Source of the DNA: Candidatus Binatus soli
GTDB taxonomy: Bacteria; Desulfobacterota; Binatia; Binatales; Binataceae
Assembly (NCBI GenBank): GCA_002479255.1
Contig: DLMJ01000043.1
Location: 1-64,000, forward strand
Reading direction: 5' to 3'
DNA: 64,000 bases
In this document: positions 25,383 to 33,857 of the stretch, piece after piece
Numbering within the stretch: the stretch's first letter is position 1
Layout: each line of letters starts with the position of its first letter
The notes under the pieces: generated by a model
Told to the model about the DNA's origin: nothing
Databases searched by the model: none
Seen by the model: only the letters and a program-made list of their open reading frames with translations
Made by a program: the position numbers and the translations under genes

Positions 25383-26286
25383 AGCGTTCCTCACCTCGGC
25401 GATCACCATGGCGACGCCCATCCTGCTGGCCGCGCTGGGCGAGCTGATCGTGGAGGAAAGCGGCGTCGTCAACATCGGAATCGAAGGCGCGATGCTGGCG
25501 GGCGCGTTTGCTGCGCTCGCGGTCGCATACTTCAGCGGGATTACCGCGCTCGGCCTGGCGGGCGCAATCGCGGCGGGCGTCGCGATCAATGCGATCTTTG
25601 CGATCCTGGTGGTGAATCTCGCCGTCAACCAGGTCGTGACTGGAACCGCAGTCAGCATCCTCGCGCTGGGATTGACCGGCGTCTTCTATCGCAAGCTGTT
25701 CGGCGTGACCGGCAAGGCGTTCATGGTGGCGCCGATTGCGAAAATCCCGCTCGGTCCGCTGGCGCGAATCCCGCTTCTCGGTCCGGTGCTCTTCAATCAC
25801 AACGGACTGGTGTACTTCACGTTCATTCTCGTGCCAGCGCTCTGGTACGTGATCGCGCGCACGCGCTATGGACTGAGGCTTCGCGCTTGCGGTGAGCGTC
25901 CCGAAGCGGCGGACGCGCTCGGACTCGGCGTAATTGCAATCAGATGGCAGGCACTGATGATGTCAGGCGCGCTGACGGGCCTGGCCGGCGCGTTTCTGAC
26001 GCTCGCGTACGCCAACACGTTCGTCGAAAACATCTCGGCCGGCCGCGGCTTCGTTGCGCTGTCCGTGGTCATAGTAGGACGATGGAATTCGTGGGGCCTG
26101 GCGGCCGCATCGGTGCTGTTCGGCGCCGCGATGGCGTTGCAATTCGGATTGCAGGCGCTCGGTACCGTCGTTCCGTACCAACTATTTCTCGCGCTCCCCT
26201 ATGCGCTGACGTTGGTGGTACTGGCGGGCTTTGGCGGACAGGCGGCGGCGCCGAGCGCGCTTGGCGAACCGTATCGCCGGCAGTGA
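25375..26286 (+). CDS. ABC transporter permease, BMP/nucleoside type, second subunit
   Basis: From ATG 25375 the 303-residue membrane protein shows the YufQ-type pattern: ITMATPILLAALGELIVEESGVVNIGIEGAMLAGAFAA, AVNQVVTGTAVSILALGLTGVFYR, YGLRLRACGERPEAADALGL, and NISAGRGFVALSVVIVGRWNSWG. It forms the heterodimeric channel with the upstream permease (start overlaps its stop by 8 bases). In-frame ATG 25336 would extend it into that gene and is not favoured. The missing ATPase and binding protein must be encoded elsewhere, or the importer is incomplete. Confidence 0.88.
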   Translation: MLEAFLTSAITMATPILLAALGELIVEESGVVNIGIEGAMLAGAFAALAVAYFSGITALGLAGAIAAGVAINAIFAILVVNLAVNQVVTGTAVSILALGLTGVFYRKLFGVTGKAFMVAPIAKIPLGPLARIPLLGPVLFNHNGLVYFTFILVPALWYVIARTRYGLRLRACGERPEAADALGLGVIAIRWQALMMSGALTGLAGAFLTLAYANTFVENISAGRGFVALSVVIVGRWNSWGLAAASVLFGAAMALQFGLQALGTVVPYQLFLALPYALTLVVLAGFGGQAAAPSALGEPYRRQ

Positions 26287-26349
26287 GCAGGGGTGAACAG
26301 TGAACACGCAGATTTCTCAACTGCGCGCGATGATGTAGTTTAATCTGCG

Positions 26350-26637
26350 ATGCCTACGCTGACGCCCACGCCCAGAGATGCGTCATTTCCGATGGCGGAT
26401 TGCGCGGCTTGCGGCAAGCCGGTGCTGACCTACGTCGCGCTCGACGACGATGGCGCCGAACGCCGCGTCTGTGTGCATTGCGACACCGCCGTCGCCGACC
26501 ATCTCAAGTGGGTCTCGCCCGGCGAACTCGAGCAGGCGGGTTATTATTTTGGCGCGCCGCCCGCCGACGGCGCCGCCGCCGGCGAGAAGGGCGGTTGCAG
26601 CACGGGCTGCGGCAGTTGCGCCGTCAAGAAGCATTGA
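26350..26637 (+). CDS. Small zinc-ribbon protein with Cys-rich tail
   Basis: The 95-residue protein has CAACGKPVL and CVHCDTAV, two CxxC knuckles about 25 residues apart that would bind one zinc. It ends in a Cys-rich tail, GGCSTGCGSCAVKKH. The middle (LKWVSPGELEQAGYYFG) is acidic and aromatic. The family is a common uncharacterised short protein. An ATG at 26392 is an alternative start that still keeps the first knuckle. Its 3' end overlaps the convergent trmL by 14 bases. Confidence 0.7.
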   Translation: MPTLTPTPRDASFPMADCAACGKPVLTYVALDDDGAERRVCVHCDTAVADHLKWVSPGELEQAGYYFGAPPADGAAAGEKGGCSTGCGSCAVKKH

Positions 26638-27121
26638 GCGCGCCGGTCTGGCGCAGCGCTTCATAAACCACGATCGACACCGCGTTGGAGAGATTGAGGC
26701 TCCGGACGCCCGCCTCGAAGATTGGGATCCGATACGCACGGTCAATTCTTTCAAGCACGAAATCGCGGCCCAGCCCCGCCGTCTCGCAGCCAAAGAAAAG
26801 AAAATCGCCGCGCGCATAGCGCGCATCGAGATAGGTCGCGCCGGCGTGAGTCGAGAAAAATTTCGATTTCGCCCTCGTTGCCGGCGGATCGCGATGCACC
26901 GCAGCGAACTGCTCCCATCCTTCATACGTGCGCAAATCCACCAGCGGCCAGTAATCGAGGCCCGCGCGCTTGAGATAGCGATCCTCGAGCGAGAATCCGA
27001 GCGGACCCACCAGGTGGAGCCGGGCCCTGGTCGCGGCGGCCAGACGCGCGATCGATCCCGTGTTCTGCGGAATTTCGGGGCGAACCAGGACGATGTGCAG
27101 ATTCGGCTCGGCCAGGTGCAT
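26624..27121 (-). CDS. trmL: tRNA (cytidine/uridine-2'-O-)-methyltransferase, SPOUT family
   Basis: The 165-residue protein shows the TrmL trefoil-knot pattern: LHIVLVRPEIPQNTGSIARLAAATRARLHLVGPLGFSLED, DFLFFGCETAGLGRDFV, and the knot end RIPIFEAGVRSLNLSNAVSIVVYEALRQ. It methylates the ribose of the wobble base (position 34) of tRNA-Leu isoacceptors with SAM, as a dimer. Length matches the family. Its ATG shares one base with the stop of the upstream gene (TGATG), so the two are translationally coupled. Confidence 0.93.
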   Translation of the reverse strand: MHLAEPNLHIVLVRPEIPQNTGSIARLAAATRARLHLVGPLGFSLEDRYLKRAGLDYWPLVDLRTYEGWEQFAAVHRDPPATRAKSKFFSTHAGATYLDARYARGDFLFFGCETAGLGRDFVLERIDRAYRIPIFEAGVRSLNLSNAVSIVVYEALRQTGALNAS

Positions 27122-27597
27122 CAGTTGCCTGGCGCCGGCGCGCCACCGAGCGGATACCGATGGCCCCTGAGATTGACGTAGAAATGTCCGGCGTCGTCGG
27201 ATTCGAAGCGGTCACTGAGATGGTAGTAGGCGGAGCGAAGGAAGCGTGCGCGAGCATCGCCGCCCTTGACGCGCGCATAGAGGACGTGGCCGGCGCCGAT
27301 CTCCAGCGCGGTGGGATCGAGCGGCTCGCAAGTGTCGTCGTTCAGCACCATCATGAATCCGCCCAGCTCGTCGTCTTCGAGCGCCTTGACTACGTAGGGC
27401 GTGTCCTCGACCGCGACCGGCGCGCGTTCTTCAGCGACTTGCAGATAGTAACTGCCGTCGGGATTGCGCTTGATGCTCCGGCTGAAGAGCAGGGAGATTC
27501 GCGGGTTGTCGATCCGCTCGTCGTCGCTGTACCAGTGGCCGTCGCGCCGAAACGAGAGCTTCCCCGATTCGGCGATATAGAATCCCGCGCGCGGCAT
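27121..27597 (-). CDS. DUF1285-like protein
   Basis: The 158-residue protein has the DUF1285 layout: FRRDGHWYSDDERIDNPRISLLFSRSIKRNPDGSYYL, then VAVEDTPYVVKALE, and a C-terminal beta-rich domain ending DAGHFYVNLRGHRYPLGG. DUF1285 proteins are small, cytosolic and of unknown biochemical role. It lies between dtd and trmL on the same strand, overlapping trmL by one base; both neighbours are tRNA-linked, but that does not establish a function here. Confidence 0.75.
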   Translation of the reverse strand: MPRAGFYIAESGKLSFRRDGHWYSDDERIDNPRISLLFSRSIKRNPDGSYYLQVAEERAPVAVEDTPYVVKALEDDELGGFMMVLNDDTCEPLDPTALEIGAGHVLYARVKGGDARARFLRSAYYHLSDRFESDDAGHFYVNLRGHRYPLGGAPAPGN

Positions 27598-27626
27598 CGT
27601 AACCTACTTCTCCAGTTCTTCCATCT

Positions 27627-28073
27627 TCATTTGTCACGACTATCGAGGATGATCGTCACCGGGCCGTCATTGACGATTTCAACTTCCATCATCGCGCCGA
27701 ACTCACCGCTCTCAACCTTAACATCGCGAATCCGCGCGAGCGAGAGAAAGTGCTCGTAGAGGCGGCGCGCTTCGTCGGGCGCAGCTGCTCCAGTGAACGA
27801 CGGTCGGCGGCCTGAATTCGTGTCGGCGAGCAACGTGAATTGCGACACGACCAGCAGCGCGCCACCGACTTGGGCCAACGAGCAGTTCATCTTGCCGGCG
27901 TTGTCGGCGAATACGCGCATGCCGACGATTCTATCTACAAGATGTGCCGCGTCGGCCTCGCGGTCGCCGCCGGCAACTCCCAGCAGCACGACAAACCCGC
28001 GCGCAATTTTGCCCAGGATGCGCCCGTTGCAGCGCACCTCCGCGCGGCTGACGCGTTGAACAACTGCCCGCAT
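27627..28073 (-). CDS. dtd: D-aminoacyl-tRNA deacylase
   Basis: From ATG 28073 the 148-residue protein is full-length Dtd: MRAVVQRVSRAEV, GFVVLLGVAGGD, the active-site SQFTLLADTNSGRRPSFTGAAAP, and the cross-subunit Gly-cisPro motif in NDGPVTIILDSR. It hydrolyses D-aminoacyl-tRNAs in the cytosol. The frame continues 22 codons upstream with no family similarity. It begins a likely operon with the DUF1285 gene and trmL, and is divergent from lgt with 85 bases between. Confidence 0.95.
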   Translation of the reverse strand: MRAVVQRVSRAEVRCNGRILGKIARGFVVLLGVAGGDREADAAHLVDRIVGMRVFADNAGKMNCSLAQVGGALLVVSQFTLLADTNSGRRPSFTGAAAPDEARRLYEHFLSLARIRDVKVESGEFGAMMEVEIVNDGPVTIILDSRDK

Positions 28074-28158
28074 ACTTGCGTCATATAATAGCGATCGCCG
28101 CACGGCGAAAGCCTTTGTGGTGCGGGCGGGCCGTCGCATACTATAATTCCAAGCGATA

Positions 28159-29028
28159 ATGATTCCTGTCTTGTTCCACCTGGGCCCGCTGACCGTTTAC
28201 AGCTTCGGGCTGATGATGGCGCTTGGATTCCTGGCGGCCGACTACGTTATCCGCCTCGAATGCGTCCGCCACCGCTTCGATCCCGAATATTCGTCCTCGA
28301 TTGTGATCGCGGCAGCCGTGATGGGGCTGGTCGGTTCGCGCATTTACGCGATCCTCGACGATCTGCCCACGTACCTTGCCGATCCCAAGTCGATGATCTT
28401 CTCCGGCTCGGGTTTCGTATTCTACGGCGGCATGATCGGTGGAATCCTCGGCGCTTACATTGTCTCGCGGTGGTATCGAATCGGATTCGCCGTGACTATG
28501 GACATGTGCGCGCCTGCCCTTGCCGTCGGGCAGGCAATCGGCCGAATCGGATGCCAGCTGGCGGGAGACGGCGACTGGGGACTGCCGTCCACCTTGCCGT
28601 GGGCGATGGCGTATCCGCGCGCGATCGTCGGCTGGAGCCCCCAGACCGTGCTGAAATTAGACGAGCATTACCGCCTCGTTTCCGGCTACTTCCCCGGCGT
28701 CCGCGTGCATCCCGCGCCGGTTTACGAAACTATTCTGTATCTCGGCGTGTTCGCGATATTGTGGTCGATGCGCAAAACGTATCATCCGGTTGGCCGGCTG
28801 ATGTATTGGTACCTGGTGCTGGCGGGCGGCGCGCGCTTTCTCGTCGAGTTCGTGCGAATCAATCCGCGGGTCTTCCATGGCCTCAGTGAGGCGCAGCTGA
28901 TTGCGATCGCGATGATGATCGTCGGCGGCGTCGCGTTGATTCTCACCAGGGAAAAAGATTTGGCGAAAAGTGGCCAGCAGCCCGGCGAAAAAAACCGGCG
29001 TCCGGCGATGAACGCGGGGCGGGCCTGA
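28159..29028 (+). CDS. lgt: Phosphatidylglycerol:prolipoprotein diacylglyceryl transferase
   Basis: The 289-residue inner-membrane enzyme has LGPLTVYSFGLMMALGFLAADYVI, SGSGFVFYGGMIGGILGAYIVSR, the Lgt signature region GQAIGRIGCQLAGDGDWG, HPAPVYETILY and ARFLVEFVRINPRVFHGLSEAQL. It adds diacylglycerol to the lipobox Cys of prolipoproteins, several of which are encoded in this window. In the signature, the usual NF after GRIG is CQ, a variation seen in other phyla. The thioredoxin-like gene follows five bases later. Confidence 0.95.
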   Translation: MIPVLFHLGPLTVYSFGLMMALGFLAADYVIRLECVRHRFDPEYSSSIVIAAAVMGLVGSRIYAILDDLPTYLADPKSMIFSGSGFVFYGGMIGGILGAYIVSRWYRIGFAVTMDMCAPALAVGQAIGRIGCQLAGDGDWGLPSTLPWAMAYPRAIVGWSPQTVLKLDEHYRLVSGYFPGVRVHPAPVYETILYLGVFAILWSMRKTYHPVGRLMYWYLVLAGGARFLVEFVRINPRVFHGLSEAQLIAIAMMIVGGVALILTREKDLAKSGQQPGEKNRRPAMNAGRA

Positions 29029-29033
29029 GAGCG

Positions 29034-29624
29034 ATGGAGATCAAGGACAGAATCCTCTACCTCGTCGCCGCCATCGTCGTGATTACCGGCATTACGCTCA
29101 TCGCGCTCAGCGGGCATCGCGGCGCACGCATCGGCCTGGAAGCGAATTCACCCGAAACGGCAGAGCAGTCCGCGGCGACGGTGGCGGCCGGCAGTCGAGC
29201 GGCCGATTTCAAGCTGGAGACCCTCGACGGAACAACTGTCTCGCTCGAATCGCTGCGCGGCAAAGTCGTATTTCTGAACGTGTGGGCGACGTGGTGCGGA
29301 CCGTGCCGGGAAGAAATGCCCTCGATGCAGACGCTGTACGACGACTTCAAGGGCAACAAGGACTTCGTGATGCTGGCAGCCAGCCAGGACACCAGCGGCC
29401 GCTCGGTGGTGGCGTCGTACGTCAAGAAGAACGGGTACCATTTCACAATACTGCTCGACCCCGAAAACAAGATCAGCGAGACTTACGACGTGAGCGGGGT
29501 GCCCGAGACTTTCATAATCGATCGCAAGGGCCAGATAGTCGCGCACCATATGGGCGGATTCGACTGGTCGCGGCCTGACGTGAAGGACGCCTTGCAGCAA
29601 CTGCTCGACTCAAAGCAGGGGTGA
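29034..29624 (+). CDS. TlpA/ResA-like membrane-anchored thioredoxin
   Basis: The 196-residue protein has an uncleaved N-terminal anchor (ILYLVAAIVVITGITLIAL), then a thioredoxin domain: LETLDGTTVSLESLRGKVVFLNVWATWCGPCREEMPSMQTLYDDF, with the WCGPC active site and the cis-Pro loop SGVPETFIID. It acts in the periplasm as a disulfide reductase, for example in cytochrome c maturation. The last 17 codons are duplicated 255 bases downstream (29820-29870), where the copy ends in DSKEG instead of DSKQG, showing that DNA was inserted into or next to the original 3' end. Confidence 0.9.
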   Translation: MEIKDRILYLVAAIVVITGITLIALSGHRGARIGLEANSPETAEQSAATVAAGSRAADFKLETLDGTTVSLESLRGKVVFLNVWATWCGPCREEMPSMQTLYDDFKGNKDFVMLAASQDTSGRSVVASYVKKNGYHFTILLDPENKISETYDVSGVPETFIIDRKGQIVAHHMGGFDWSRPDVKDALQQLLDSKQG

Positions 29625-29870
29625 GCAGGGGCCGTGGCGACGGCAGCGCAGTGTTAAGGCCGCGCTCCGTTGTCGCGCGCGGGCAGGAGTGACCCCTGCA
29701 CCCAGTGTTAAGGCCGCGCTCGGTTGTCGCGCGCAGGCAGGGGGTGACCCCTGACTCAGTGTGTCGTGGGTAGCGTACAGGTGCCAGTCACTTATACTGA
29801 ATCAAATCAGGGGAGCGCATGGTCGCGGCCTGACGTGAAGGACGCGTTGCAGCAACTGCTCGACTCAAAG
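29565..29870. repeat. 51-bp direct repeat of the tlpA tail flanking tandem 54-bp units
   Basis: Bases 29565-29615 recur at 29820-29870 with one mismatch. Between them are two copies of a 54-bp unit starting CAGTGTTAAGGCCGCGCT (29649 and 29703), each ending with GTGACCCCTG. The second copy of the tlpA tail is followed by its own stop (TAG). The layout fits a duplication or insertion event at the 3' end of tlpA, just before the foreign-looking gene. Confidence 0.8.
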
Positions 29871-29909
29871 GAAGGATAGAGAGCTATTATTCAAGCTGGG
29901 AATTCCGGT

Positions 29910-32900
29910 TTGAAGGATCGTTGCTTGGCAATTCCAGGGGACAGTTCAAAAGACATTCAGCCCACAGCTTTTCGCTGGGCCGAGCCACGTCAGAAAGAGA
30001 TTTACGACGGCCTCCTGTTAATCGGTGAAGGTCCTGCGGCCTTCTACAAGAATGCCTGCCAGATAATGGCAGACCCAGCAAAGTTCGAAAGTGCCACCCA
30101 TATCGTCGGTCATCTCGTTCGAGAGATCGAAAGCGCTTTGCGGGCTTCGCTCAGGACTTTTGCTCAGGACGCGACAAATATTGCGAGCCGCAAGGATTCA
30201 GAGAAACACGCGGCCGAAATAAAGAGCCTTTGGCAAGGACTGGAACTGCCGGAAGATCACCCTGCGCTGGAGAAATGGTTACGATTGGCGGATAGCAGTT
30301 ACAAATTTAAGCTGCCCGCAGTTGCGCACCGTGAAGCTCTCGGCAGCCCGCGGCCTATTACGGATGAGTTCGAGCGGTGGTGGAGCGACATCCAGACCAT
30401 CCTGTTGGCCGTTCTCGGTCGCCTACGCGAGCGCTTCCTCGAACCACTGCGTGGAATTGACCGTCTGCTTAGCATCGCCGACCCTACCGAGGACGACGTT
30501 AAGTTTTTGAGAAATAATGTACCAAACAACATGGTCGTCCTCGGATATTTCTTTGCGAATTGTCAAAACCCGAAATGGCTAAGACTCTGCCGCGGTGCCG
30601 GGTATCTTCGGAATCCGCCTCAAGAGGGACTTTGGCGGGTCGCCGGCTATCTTTACCGTATGGCCAAAATTGACGGGGCTGCACAGGAAGTCTGCGAGAT
30701 CATCCTAGACTTGCCGGAGATAGAAAACCGTCTCGTCCGAGCGGAACTGGTAGAGGCAATACAAGCGATGCCACCGAATCTGGCAGCACGGCACACTGAT
30801 CAAGTGTGTGCTTGGGCGGCGGATTCAACCGGATTTCTTCACGTGGAGCTCGGAGCTCTGATGCGTGATCTGGCAAAGGGGGATCAAAGAGACGTCGCTT
30901 TCAGGCTTGCCAAAGTGCTTCTCAAGGTCCTGCCGCCTGCTGAAAGTGGGCAAAGTGATCTCAGCATCATCCATCCCATGCCGCAGATTAGGATGGATAT
31001 TTCGAATTACGAGCAAATCCTGAAGAACCATGTCCCTCAACTGGTAGAGACGACGGGTTTGGAGGGTTTGGCCTTTCTCTGCGATCTTTTGAGCGCTGCG
31101 ATAAGCTTCTCCCTCAGAGAACCAGAGAAATCCGTTCCATACGATCTGTGCCATATTTTACACCCGGCGATCGATGGTTCCCGACAGAATTTTGGCCCGG
31201 AGCTGAGGTCATTGCTGATAAGCGCGATTCGAGATGCAGCGATAACCTTGGTAACGTCGGGACGCGTACAACTGGCAGTCATGGTAAAGGCCCTGGAGGA
31301 GCGGCAGCCGCCGTGGCACATTTTTCGTCGTATCGCGATGCATCTGCTTCTCCAGATTGACGATGCGGCTACCTTGGACATCGCAGTCACTTATTTGACG
31401 GATCGCGATTTGTTCGATTCGCCCGAGTGCCTGCATGAGTATGTTCTTTTGCTTCAACGACGATTTCCTAGTCTGCCGGCGGAACATCAGCAGCGAATTT
31501 TGGGTTGGATAGATACCGGTCTGTTACCCGAACAGTTGACAAATCTGAAAAAGAATCTGCCGCAGTTCGGGGGCAAGGAACTGACAGAGCGCGACATAGC
31601 CAGATACGTCAAACTCTGGAGGCGCGACTGGCTGCAAAGATTTGGCGATAGTCTGCCCGTGGATCGAAACCCTCAGCTACAGGCGCTAATCGACGAGTTT
31701 GGCAGTTCGAAGCACCCAGACTTTTCGTCGTACCACGAGGAGATGATTGGTCTCCGAAGTCCTCTGAGAATAGAGGATTTGAGAGCTAAATCCATAGACG
31801 AGTTGATTGAATACTTGCAGAAATGGCAGCCTGCGGAAGACTTCATGGGGGCTTCGCGGGGCGGTTTGGGTGAAAAGGTTGCAGCGCTTGTGGCCGAACA
31901 GCCGGCCTTCTACGCAATGGAAGCATACCGATTCAAAGGTCTCGATCCCACCTATGAACGCTCCCTGCTCGATGGATTACGACTCGCATTGGGAAAAACG
32001 CTGGAGTTCGACTGGCGACCAGTGTTGGGATTCTGTCTCTGGACCCTCGAGCAGCCTATCGAGATTCCCGGTCGCAAGCGTCAGGCGATTGAAGACGATC
32101 CGGATCGCAGTTGGGCTCGAAACGCAGTGGCTGTTCTCGTCAACGCTGCGCTTGAGCACAAGCCGGTGCCAATACCGTTTGAACTAAGAGTCGAGCTTTG
32201 GAAAGTGCTTGAGGCTTTATCGAAGGACCCGAATCCGACACCTGAGCATGAAAAAAAGTATGGCGGGTCAAATGCGGATCCGTCTCATGCCGCGATCAAT
32301 TCGACGCGTGGTCAAGGAATGGAGGCTGTAATTGCCTATGCGCTTTGGGTGCGCAATCACATCTGCGGCGACGGCAAATCCGAATCACGCACTCCGTCCA
32401 GTTTCGACTTCAGGCAGATACCTGAGGTGCGAGCTGTCCTCGAAGCGCGGCTTAACCCCAAGGTGGAGCGTTCGCTCGCAATAAGGTCGCAGTACGGTCG
32501 ATTCTTCTCCACCTTGTGGTACATCGATCGCGCTTGGACCGCTGACAGGATAAATCTGATATTTCCCTCTGATGAAACCGAGCGGGACCGATGGGAGGCA
32601 GCGTGGAGCAGCTTCCTGGCCTTCTCTAACGTTGACCGTGAGATTTTCGATGTCCTGAAGGAGAAGTATTCGCTTGCGATCGACAGGCTCGGTGACAAGC
32701 CGGCGCTGGCCAGGCTACCGATAGATATGGGCCAGCGTTTAGCAGACCATTTGATGGGCTTTTACTGGCATGGAATAGTATCCGCTGAAGAAAAGCATGG
32801 CCTTTTCGACCGCTTTTGGCTTGGCGCTTCCGTCAAAGTCCGGCGCTACGCTCTTTGGAATCTTGGGAGATGGATATACAACGGGACGGAGCCATTGGAC

Positions 32901-33353
32901 GTGGCTCTGAGCAAAAGACTGATGAGCCTTTGGGAGCGTCGCCTCTCCATTGCCCAAGCGTCCGGAAATCGCGATGCATATCACGGAGAGATTGGTCAGT
33001 TCGGATGGTGGTTCTGTTCAGAGAAGTTCCCGGAGGGATGGGCTATCCGGCAATTACAAGGAGCGATTGATTTTGCAGGCCATGCTGAACCAGACCATCT
33101 AATTTACGAAAAACTAGCCGCATTGTGTGTGCGATTGCCTGGTGAGTCAGTGAGCTCGCTCGCGAAATTATTGGCGACGGCTAGTCCTTGGCAGATATCG
33201 GCCCATGAGAAAGATGTTCGGAAGGTGTTAGAAGCGGCTGTCGGCTCCGGAGGAAGTGCAAGGGATGAGGCGGTGAAGCTCGTTCATGCATTAGGAGCGC
33301 GCGGAATACTTAATTTCCGAGACCTCGCGAATAATATTCCGGGTAAGCAATAA
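29910..33353 (+). CDS. Large helical-repeat protein of unknown function, possible defence factor
   Basis: The 1147-residue soluble protein has no signal, membrane segment, Walker or other catalytic motif that I can see. The N-terminal block (FRWAEPRQKEIYDGLLLIGEG, AAFYKNACQIM, ATHIVGHLVREIESALRASL) and the later NPKWLRLCRGAGYLRNPP...WRVAGYLYRMA fit a family of large, all-helical (HEAT/ARM-like) hypothetical proteins that I recognise only from pattern; they are scattered and often near defence genes. The conserved N-terminal block supports the TTG start at 29910 over the ATG at 30066. GC is visibly below that of its neighbours, and it is bracketed by a duplicated tlpA tail and REP-like palindromes, which suggests horizontal gain. 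Function is unassigned. Confidence 0.75.
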   Translation: MKDRCLAIPGDSSKDIQPTAFRWAEPRQKEIYDGLLLIGEGPAAFYKNACQIMADPAKFESATHIVGHLVREIESALRASLRTFAQDATNIASRKDSEKHAAEIKSLWQGLELPEDHPALEKWLRLADSSYKFKLPAVAHREALGSPRPITDEFERWWSDIQTILLAVLGRLRERFLEPLRGIDRLLSIADPTEDDVKFLRNNVPNNMVVLGYFFANCQNPKWLRLCRGAGYLRNPPQEGLWRVAGYLYRMAKIDGAAQEVCEIILDLPEIENRLVRAELVEAIQAMPPNLAARHTDQVCAWAADSTGFLHVELGALMRDLAKGDQRDVAFRLAKVLLKVLPPAESGQSDLSIIHPMPQIRMDISNYEQILKNHVPQLVETTGLEGLAFLCDLLSAAISFSLREPEKSVPYDLCHILHPAIDGSRQNFGPELRSLLISAIRDAAITLVTSGRVQLAVMVKALEERQPPWHIFRRIAMHLLLQIDDAATLDIAVTYLTDRDLFDSPECLHEYVLLLQRRFPSLPAEHQQRILGWIDTGLLPEQLTNLKKNLPQFGGKELTERDIARYVKLWRRDWLQRFGDSLPVDRNPQLQALIDEFGSSKHPDFSSYHEEMIGLRSPLRIEDLRAKSIDELIEYLQKWQPAEDFMGASRGGLGEKVAALVAEQPAFYAMEAYRFKGLDPTYERSLLDGLRLALGKTLEFDWRPVLGFCLWTLEQPIEIPGRKRQAIEDDPDRSWARNAVAVLVNAALEHKPVPIPFELRVELWKVLEALSKDPNPTPEHEKKYGGSNADPSHAAINSTRGQGMEAVIAYALWVRNHICGDGKSESRTPSSFDFRQIPEVRAVLEARLNPKVERSLAIRSQYGRFFSTLWYIDRAWTADRINLIFPSDETERDRWEAAWSSFLAFSNVDREIFDVLKEKYSLAIDRLGDKPALARLPIDMGQRLADHLMGFYWHGIVSAEEKHGLFDRFWLGASVKVRRYALWNLGRWIYNGTEPLDVALSKRLMSLWERRLSIAQASGNRDAYHGEIGQFGWWFCSEKFPEGWAIRQLQGAIDFAGHAEPDHLIYEKLAALCVRLPGESVSSLAKLLATASPWQISAHEKDVRKVLEAAVGSGGSARDEAVKLVHALGARGILNFRDLANNIPGKQ

Positions 33354-33857
33354 TCGTGGGTTTCTCATCGCCGTGGCGCCTCGGCGACGAAGACCGCGCT
33401 CTCGGCAGTCCTGCCATCTTTAAGCACCGTGATCATCGACGCCGTGCCGGTTCCGTCAGGATCAATCTGATCCGGGGTCGCTCCGCTCCGGTCAGGATGA
33501 CGATCCGAGAAAGTAGATGCGCCGCAGAACCCTCACCTACCGACCGCCAAGGGGTCGGCCTCCTCTCCCGTAAAGTAACGGGCGAGGCAAATTCCCCCTG
33601 GAAAACTTCTAACAGGGCGAAGCCCGCATGTTTTCTTGTCATCGGGTGCAGGGGTCACCCCTGCCCAGGGAAGCGTGAAACCCACGGCGGGTTTCGCATC
33701 TGCGGAGTCGGTGGGGGGCGGGCAGGTGCGGGGGCGGTGAATCTGCTATTATTTACGGTAACGGGGGTAGTCGCGCGGCCGTATGCATTAAAGTGCGGCA
33801 TCTGCTTAAATTAAATGTCTGAACTCATAATCACGAGTCCCAAGCGACACTAAATAA
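33354..33857. repeat. Intergenic REP-like palindromes, no gene
   Basis: The 500-base gap holds three inverted repeats: CCGACC/GGTCGG (about 33540-33557), CCTCTCCCGT/ACGGGCGAGG (33562-33587, nearly identical to 4606-4630), and GCAGGGGT-C-ACCCCTGC (33648-33664, a motif also present in the 29.65-29.76 kb repeats). An open frame of 152 codons here is built from these repeats, has no family resemblance and is not reported as a gene. The promoter of ctpA must lie in the right part. Confidence 0.6.

Noticed and set aside
33356..33814. 152-codon frame after the large helical protein
   Set aside because: Made of REP-like repeats, with Arg/Gly-rich low-complexity translation and no recognisable domain.
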